64,000 nucleotides of DNA from Paenibacillaceae bacterium ZCTH02-B3. GTDB taxonomy: Bacteria; Bacillota; Bacilli; Paenibacillales; Paenibacillaceae. The position numbers and the translations under genes were made by a program. Positions 59,293 to 64,000 of this stretch are shown piece after piece. The stretch spans positions 1 to 64,000 of the forward strand of contig LZRV01000085.1 of the NCBI GenBank assembly GCA_002159065.1, written 5' to 3'. Within the stretch, counting starts at the first letter, position 1; every line of letters starts with the position of its first letter. Under the pieces are notes generated by a model that had not been told where the DNA came from, ran no database searches, and saw only the letters and a program-made list of their open reading frames with translations.

Positions 59293-61276
59293 CAGGTCTT
59301 TCAAGGGGAAACGCGTATTTGTCAGCGGCGGAGCGGGAGTAATCGGCCGGAGGCTTGTCGCCAGGCTCGAACGGGCCGGGGCGGAGGTGCTGGTTGGCGA
59401 TCTGAAGCCAAGGCCGCCGGAATTTTCCCGGACGGTTGCCTATTGGCAAGGCGACCTGAACGAACTGCCGAGGCGCGTGCTCGAAGATTTCGCGCCGGAA
59501 ATTTATTTTCACCTGGCCGCGACCTTCGAGCGATCGACGGAAAGCTACGAGTTCTGGGAAGAAAACGACCGCCACAATGTGCGGCTCAGCCATTATCTGC
59601 TCGATCTGGTCAAGGACATGCCGCAGCTTCGACGGGTGGTGTTCGCCTCCAGCTATCTCATCTACGATCCGGCCTTGTACCAGTATGAGAGCCCGGCGGA
59701 ACGGCCCCGCGCGCTGAGCGAGAGCGATCCGGTGAGACCCCGCAATCTATGCGGCATGGCCAAGTTGCAACACGAGATGGAATTGTCGTTCGTGTCGTCG
59801 TTCCGGCCTGCCCTGGAAGTCGTCAGCGCGCGCATTTTCCGCGTGTACGGCAAGGATTCGCGGGATGTGGTGTCCCGCTGGATCCGCGCGCTGCTCCGCG
59901 GGGAGACGCTGCGCGTGTACCGGAAGGAAGGCATGTTTGATTACATTTACGCCGACGATGTGGCGGAAGGGTTGTTCCGCCTCGCCGCCTGCGGCCGGAG
60001 CGGAGTGGTCAACCTGGGCAGCGGCCGGGCGAGGCGTGTGGCGGAACTGCTGGAAGTTTTGCGGAGCCATTTTCCCGAAATGCAGTGGATCGAGGAGGAC
60101 AGCGACATTCCCTTCGAGGCGTCCCAAGCGGATATGGGCCGCTTCCGGGAATGGACGGGCTGGATACCGGAACGCGCGCTGGAAGATACGGTACCGGAGC
60201 TGGTCGAATATTACCGGAAGCAGGCGGAACAGCTCGGGCGGATGGAGGAACCACGTCCGGAACCCGCCGTGCTCGTCACCAGCGCGTCGAAAAAGGTGCC
60301 GCTCATCCGATCCCTGACTGAGGCGGCCGCACGGTCAGGCCGTCCCTTGCGCATCGTCGCCGCGGATAGCGACGACACGTGCATCGCCCGCCATTTCGCG
60401 GACGAATTCTGGAAAATGCCGAGGCTGGAAGAGCTGACGGCGGGGCAGCTGTTAGAGAAATGCCGGGAACTCGGGGTGCTGGCCATTGTGCCAACCCGCG
60501 ACGGGGAACTTTCCTTCTTTGCCCGCCATCGCTCCGAGCTGGAGGCGGCGGGCATCTCGGTCATGGTGCCCGATGAAGAGGCGGTCAATCGTTGCACGGA
60601 CAAGCTGTTGTTCTACGAATATTTGGCGTCCCGCGGTTTTCCGGTCATACCGACGTTCCGGACCGCCGACGAAGTTCCGGCGGACGCGCTGGTGGTGAAG
60701 GAGCGGTACGGGGCGGGCGCGCGAAAGATGGCCCTGAACGTTTCCCGCGAGCAGGCCAAGGCGCACGCCTCCGCTCTGGAGCATCCGATCTTTCAGCCTT
60801 TTGTGACAGGTGATGAGACTAGCGCCGATCTGTATGTGACGAGAAGCGGACGGTGCAAGGGGGTCGTGCTGCGGCGCCGGGAAAAGGTGGTGGACGGCGA
60901 ATCGCAGATTACCTCCACATACCGCGATGAAAGGCTGGAGCGGCTGTGCATGGACTTGGCCCGGGAACTCAAGCTTTACGGCCACGCGGTGGCGCAGTGG
61001 ATCGTGGACGGTGAGGGACGGTATCACCTTGTCGAGTGCAACCCCCGTGTCGGCGGCGCGTCGCGGCTCAGCTGGCAGGCCGGCCTGCGCAGCCTGGATT
61101 GGTTTTTGGCCGAGGCGCTGGGGAAAGATGCCGACGCCATCCCGTTTCGCCGGGCGGAGTCGGAAATGCGGATGGTGCGTTATCCCGAGGACCGGTTCAT
61201 GGGGGTCCAGCCGGAAAGCGCGGCAGGGAGGCCGGCAAGCGTGTCGTTGAATCGGAGGAACGTGCCTGATGGCTGA
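59285..61276 (+). CDS. Fusion of NAD-dependent epimerase and ATP-grasp enzyme
   Basis: The 663-residue product combines two enzymes. Residues 1-310 are an extended SDR (RVFVSGGAGVIGRRLVARLERAG, FHLAATFERSTESYEF, VFASSYLIYDP, RNLCGMAKLQHEME in the YxxxK region, where the tyrosine position is not obvious). Residues about 330-640 are an ATP-grasp domain (AVLVTSASKKVPLIRSL, PTRDGELSFFARHRSELEAAGI, RCTDKLLFYEYLASRGFPVIPTF, VVKERYGAGARKM, HLVECNPRVGGASRLS). Separate genes for the two parts occur side by side in other surface-sugar loci. It may link an amino acid or similar group to the sugar. Exact reaction unknown. Confidence 0.85.
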   Translation: MLDRSFKGKRVFVSGGAGVIGRRLVARLERAGAEVLVGDLKPRPPEFSRTVAYWQGDLNELPRRVLEDFAPEIYFHLAATFERSTESYEFWEENDRHNVRLSHYLLDLVKDMPQLRRVVFASSYLIYDPALYQYESPAERPRALSESDPVRPRNLCGMAKLQHEMELSFVSSFRPALEVVSARIFRVYGKDSRDVVSRWIRALLRGETLRVYRKEGMFDYIYADDVAEGLFRLAACGRSGVVNLGSGRARRVAELLEVLRSHFPEMQWIEEDSDIPFEASQADMGRFREWTGWIPERALEDTVPELVEYYRKQAEQLGRMEEPRPEPAVLVTSASKKVPLIRSLTEAAARSGRPLRIVAADSDDTCIARHFADEFWKMPRLEELTAGQLLEKCRELGVLAIVPTRDGELSFFARHRSELEAAGISVMVPDEEAVNRCTDKLLFYEYLASRGFPVIPTFRTADEVPADALVVKERYGAGARKMALNVSREQAKAHASALEHPIFQPFVTGDETSADLYVTRSGRCKGVVLRRREKVVDGESQITSTYRDERLERLCMDLARELKLYGHAVAQWIVDGEGRYHLVECNPRVGGASRLSWQAGLRSLDWFLAEALGKDADAIPFRRAESEMRMVRYPEDRFMGVQPESAAGRPASVSLNRRNVPDG

Positions 61277-61985
61277 GGGGAGGCATACCCCGCTGAAAGC
61301 CGACGTCGTCGTGTTTGATCTGGATGATACGCTTTACGAGGAGATGAGCTTCGTCCGCGGCGGGTTCCGCGCCGTGGCGGCCTGGCTGGAGCGGGAGGTG
61401 TCGGGGGCGCGGGCGGAGAGATGTTACGAGTGGATGCTGGAAGAACTCGAGCGCCGGGGCCGTGGCCGAGTGTTCGACGCCGTGCTGGAGCGGCTCGGGC
61501 GGCGAGCTTCCCGCCGGATGGTCGCCGCCTGCGTCCAGGTATACCGGCGGCATGAGCCGGTTCTGGCGCTGTATCCGGATGCGGAACGGGTTTTGCGGAC
61601 ACTGGATGAAGCGGGCGTGCCGGCATACATCGTCACCGACGGTCACCCGGGGGTTCAGGCGGCGAAGTTGAAGGCGCTCGGACTTGCCGGAAGGCCGCCC
61701 ATCCGCCGATGCTATCTGACGCGGCGATACGGGCTTTGCCATGAGAAACCTTCGCCGCACTGTTTCCGGCTCATTTGCGAACGGGAGGGCGTTTCGCCGG
61801 GGCGGGTTGTATATGTGGGAGACAACCCCCGCAAGGATTTCGTGGGCATTCGTCCTCTCGGTTTCCGCACCGTTCGCGTGATGCGGGGGGCTCACGCGGC
61901 CGTAGAGCTGGACGAAACGCACGAAGCGGAAGCGCGGGTGCGCGATCTGGAAGAATTCATGGACTGGCTGACCGGTGGAATATAA
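61269..61985 (+). CDS. HAD-family hydrolase
   Basis: The 238-residue product has motif I VVFDLDDTLYEE (Asp nucleophile), motif II IVTDG, and motif III/IV EKPSPHCF ... VVYVGDNPRKDFVGIRPLGFRTVRV, the pattern of small-molecule phosphatases with a helical cap. In nonulosonate loci such a phosphatase can remove the phosphate after NeuB-like condensation or from a sugar-phosphate. It overlaps the fusion gene by 8 bp. Confidence 0.88.
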   Translation: MAEGRHTPLKADVVVFDLDDTLYEEMSFVRGGFRAVAAWLEREVSGARAERCYEWMLEELERRGRGRVFDAVLERLGRRASRRMVAACVQVYRRHEPVLALYPDAERVLRTLDEAGVPAYIVTDGHPGVQAAKLKALGLAGRPPIRRCYLTRRYGLCHEKPSPHCFRLICEREGVSPGRVVYVGDNPRKDFVGIRPLGFRTVRVMRGAHAAVELDETHEAEARVRDLEEFMDWLTGGI

Positions 61986-62043
61986 GGCCGCAAACGATGG
62001 CACACCGAGGCCGGTCGGACGGGAACGCAAGAGGTGGGACGAA

Positions 62044-63102
62044 ATGGCGGTACGAATCGGCGATCACTGGATCGGCCAAGGTCACCGGCCGTTCATCATT
62101 GCGGAAATGTCGGGCAACCATAATCAATCGCTGGAGCGGGCGCTGCAAATCGTGGAAGCCGCGGCCGCGGCCGGCGCGCACGCGGTGAAGCTGCAGACGT
62201 ACACCGCGGATACGATGACGCTGGATCTGCGTGAAGGCGAGTTTTTCATCGACGACGAAAAGAGCCTCTGGAAGGGTAAATCGCTCTACGAATTGTATCG
62301 GGAAGCCTACACGCCCTGGGAATGGCATTCCGTCATCTTTGAGCGCTGCCGTCAGCTTGGTCTGGTCGCCTTCAGCACGCCGTTTGACGAGAGCGCCGTC
62401 GATTTTCTGGAATCGCTGGACGTGCCCTGTTACAAGATCGCTTCTTTTGAAAACACGGACATCCCGCTCATCCGCAAAGTCGCGGCCACGGGGAAACCCC
62501 TTATTATCTCCACGGGCATGGCGACGCTGGCGGAGCTGGACGAAGCGGTGCGGGAAGCGCGGCGGGCCGGCTGCAAGGACCTCATTCTGCTGAAATGCAC
62601 CAGCACGTATCCCGCGCCTCCCGACGAATCGAACTTGCTTACGATTCCCCATCTGCGGGAGACATTTGGCTGCGAGGTCGGGCTGTCCGATCACACCCTC
62701 GGGATTGGCACAGCGGTGGCCGCCGTGGCGCTGGGATGTTCGGTGATCGAGAAGCATCTCACCCTTTCCCGGGCGGAAGGCGGTGTGGACGCCGCGTTCT
62801 CCATGGAACCGCAGGAAATGAAGCAATTGGTGGAAGAGACGGAGCGCGCCTGGCGCAGCCTGGGACGGATCGCTTACGGACCGGCGCCGTCGGAACGCGC
62901 CTCCCTGAAGCATCGCCGCTCCCTGTATGTCGCGGAAGATCTCAAACCGGGCGACGTCATTACCCGCGCCAACGTGCGGGCGATCCGGCCCGGATTGGGC
63001 CTGCCGCCGAAATACCTGGACCAGCTCCTCGGCCGCCGGGTGGCGAAGCCGGTGCGGAAAGGAACGCCCGTGACCTTGGATCTGTTCGGTGATCGCGGAT
63101 GA
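62044..63102 (+). CDS. pseI: Nonulosonate (pseudaminic acid type) synthase, NeuB family
   Basis: It condenses a 6-carbon diacetamido sugar with phosphoenolpyruvate. The 352-residue product has the NeuB fold: FIIAEMSGNHNQSLERALQIVEAAAAAGAHAVKLQTYT, the SxLFDE-like block AFSTPFDESAVDFLE, YKIASFENTDIPLI, ISTGMATLAELDEAV and LSDHTLGIGTAVAAVALGCSVIEKHLTLSR, and a C-terminal SAF/antifreeze-like domain (RSLYVAEDLKPGDVITRANVRAIRPGLGL...RRVAKPVRKGTPV). The SDH-type loop and ending DAAFSMEP favour the PseI branch, but NeuB/LegI cannot be excluded. GAGGTGGG precedes ATG 62044. Confidence 0.9.
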   Translation: MAVRIGDHWIGQGHRPFIIAEMSGNHNQSLERALQIVEAAAAAGAHAVKLQTYTADTMTLDLREGEFFIDDEKSLWKGKSLYELYREAYTPWEWHSVIFERCRQLGLVAFSTPFDESAVDFLESLDVPCYKIASFENTDIPLIRKVAATGKPLIISTGMATLAELDEAVREARRAGCKDLILLKCTSTYPAPPDESNLLTIPHLRETFGCEVGLSDHTLGIGTAVAAVALGCSVIEKHLTLSRAEGGVDAAFSMEPQEMKQLVEETERAWRSLGRIAYGPAPSERASLKHRRSLYVAEDLKPGDVITRANVRAIRPGLGLPPKYLDQLLGRRVAKPVRKGTPVTLDLFGDRG

Positions 63103-63824
63103 AGACCGTCGTCATCATTCAAGCCCGCATGGGATCTTCGCGGTTGCCCGGCAAGGTGCTCATGCCGCTGGGCGATACCGTGGTGCTGGATTACGTCGTC
63201 ACCCGTTGCAACCTGATTGATGGCGCGGACGAGGTGGTGGTGGCCACCTCGGTACTGCCCCAGGACGACGTCATCGAAGACTGGTGCCGCCGCCGCGCCG
63301 CGTCGTGCTTTCGGGGAAGCGAAGACGATGTGTTGTCGCGCTACGTGGAGTGCGCCCGGGCGTACGGCGCGGATCGGGTCATGCGCGTGACTGCCGACTG
63401 CCCGTTCATCGACTATGAACTCGCCGGCGCCATGATCCGGGCCATGGACGAACGTCCCGCCGATCTGGTCGCGTTGCGCGGCGAACTGCCCCGCGGGCTG
63501 CCGGCGGAACTGTTTGCCATGCCGGCTCTGGAACGCATCCACCGGGAGGGCAAGGAACCCCGGCACCGCGAACATGTCACTTATTATGCCTATGAATACC
63601 CCGATCGGTTTCAACGGACGACAATTGATGTGCCGGAGGAATTGCGGCATCCCAGGCTGCGCATTACCCTTGACACAGAAGAGGATTACCGACTGTGCCA
63701 GGCGGTGGCGGAACATTTTCGGGGCGACCGAAGGGTGCCCTCCCGGGAAGTCGTCCGGTTTCTTCTGGATCATCCAGAAGTTGCAGCGCTCAACGCCCAC
63801 GTGCGGCAAAAACCGGTGGACTAA
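63099..63824 (+). CDS. SpsF/PseF-like cytidylyltransferase
   Basis: The 241-residue product has IIQARMGSSRLPGKVLMPLGDTVVLDYVV, VVVATSVLPQDDVIEDWC, FRGSEDDVLSRYVECARAYGADRVMRVTADCPFIDYEL and RHREHVTYYAYEYPDRF, matching the SpsF/acylneuraminate cytidylyltransferase-like family (CTP_transf_3). It probably activates the nonulosonate as a CMP-sugar for the Maf-type transferase. It overlaps pseI by ATGA. Confidence 0.88.
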   Translation: MKTVVIIQARMGSSRLPGKVLMPLGDTVVLDYVVTRCNLIDGADEVVVATSVLPQDDVIEDWCRRRAASCFRGSEDDVLSRYVECARAYGADRVMRVTADCPFIDYELAGAMIRAMDERPADLVALRGELPRGLPAELFAMPALERIHREGKEPRHREHVTYYAYEYPDRFQRTTIDVPEELRHPRLRITLDTEEDYRLCQAVAEHFRGDRRVPSREVVRFLLDHPEVAALNAHVRQKPVD

Positions 63825-63841
63825 GCATTGGGGGAATAAAC

Positions 63842-64000
63842 GTGAACCTCGAGACGGCGGAACGCGAAATGACGGAAATGGATCGCCTGTTCGATCGATT
63901 GTTTCCGATTTGCAGAAGCATCACGGGAGAAGGGCTGCGTCAAACGCTGGATATTTTGTCCGAATATGTTCCGCTGGAACGGTTCGGCGTGCCAACGGGA
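63842..64000 (+). CDS. DUF4910/DUF2172-family aminopeptidase-like protein, 5' part
   Basis: The frame starts with GTG 63842 (GGGGGA 8 bp upstream) and runs off the right edge after 53 residues. FDRLFPICRSITGEGLRQTLDILSEYVPLERFGVPTG matches the N-terminus of the aminopeptidase-like family found in polysaccharide biosynthesis loci ('LYPICRSITGxGxRxTLxxI...IPLExxxVPTGT'). Catalytic residues lie outside the window. Confidence 0.75.
   Translation, partial: MNLETAEREMTEMDRLFDRLFPICRSITGEGLRQTLDILSEYVPLERFGVPTG

Overview
The window reads as chromosomal DNA of an endospore-forming, flagellated, GC-rich member of the Paenibacillaceae (Paenibacillus, Cohnella or Thermobacillus-like). The pointers are DegS/DegU, a ComFA/ComFC pair, an alpha/beta-type small acid-soluble spore protein, an SLH-anchored surface protein, several secreted proteins with 'copper amine oxidase N-terminal' stalk domains, and a Gram-positive late flagellar operon (yvyF-flgM-flgN-flgK-flgL-DUF6470-fliW-csrA-flaG-fliD-fliS-hag). 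No rRNA, tRNA or CRISPR array was seen. Nearly every gene is on the + strand.

Layout. 1-1000: head-to-tail remains of two group II introns. 1.1-4.1 kb: two secreted proteins of unknown function, the first strikingly AT-rich. 4.2-6.9 kb: three broken genes in a row (SLC13-type transporter, APS kinase cysC, rfbA remnant). 6.9-9.4 kb: dTDP-rhamnose genes rfbC, rfbB, rfbD. 9.7-11.4 kb: a spore protein and metK, which has a very short leader with a terminator. 11.6-23.7 kb: large exported proteins around degS-degU. 24-31.4 kb: NfeD/stomatin pair, comFA-comFC, a nuclease-like/winged-helix gene and a polysaccharide deacetylase. 31.5-40.5 kb: flagellar operon ending in flagellin. 40.6-64 kb: a glycosylation island (Maf-type transferase, methyltransferases, glycosyltransferases, two sulfotransferase-like paralogues, GDP-fucose genes, nonulosonate genes), cut by the right edge.

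How the genes fit together. The flagellar region runs from the sigma-D antagonist FlgM through hook-junction, cap and chaperone proteins to flagellin. Sigma-D promoters are visible before flgM and before hag, and the CsrA/FliW pair that controls flagellin translation lies in between. The island directly downstream probably builds and attaches glycans to flagellin or another surface polymer: GDP-L-fucose (manC, gmd, fcl), a pseudaminic/legionaminic-type nonulosonate (4,6-dehydratase, acetyltransferase, PseI/NeuB, SpsF/PseF-like transferase) and decorating enzymes.

The most unusual item is a pair of 191-bp intergenic elements (23739-23929 and 29833-30023). Each has four palindromes with almost the same spacing, arranged as an imperfect inverted repeat, and each is followed by a similar promoter. 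One overlaps the stop codon of a gene whose product looks like a PD-(D/E)XK nuclease-fold domain joined to a winged helix. This could be a palindromic repeat family with its own DNA-acting protein, analogous to but unrelated to REP/RAYT systems. Also notable: a recurring Rossmann-like module in seven glycan enzymes, a metK attenuator candidate, and a sigma-D promoter built into a terminator arm before flgM.
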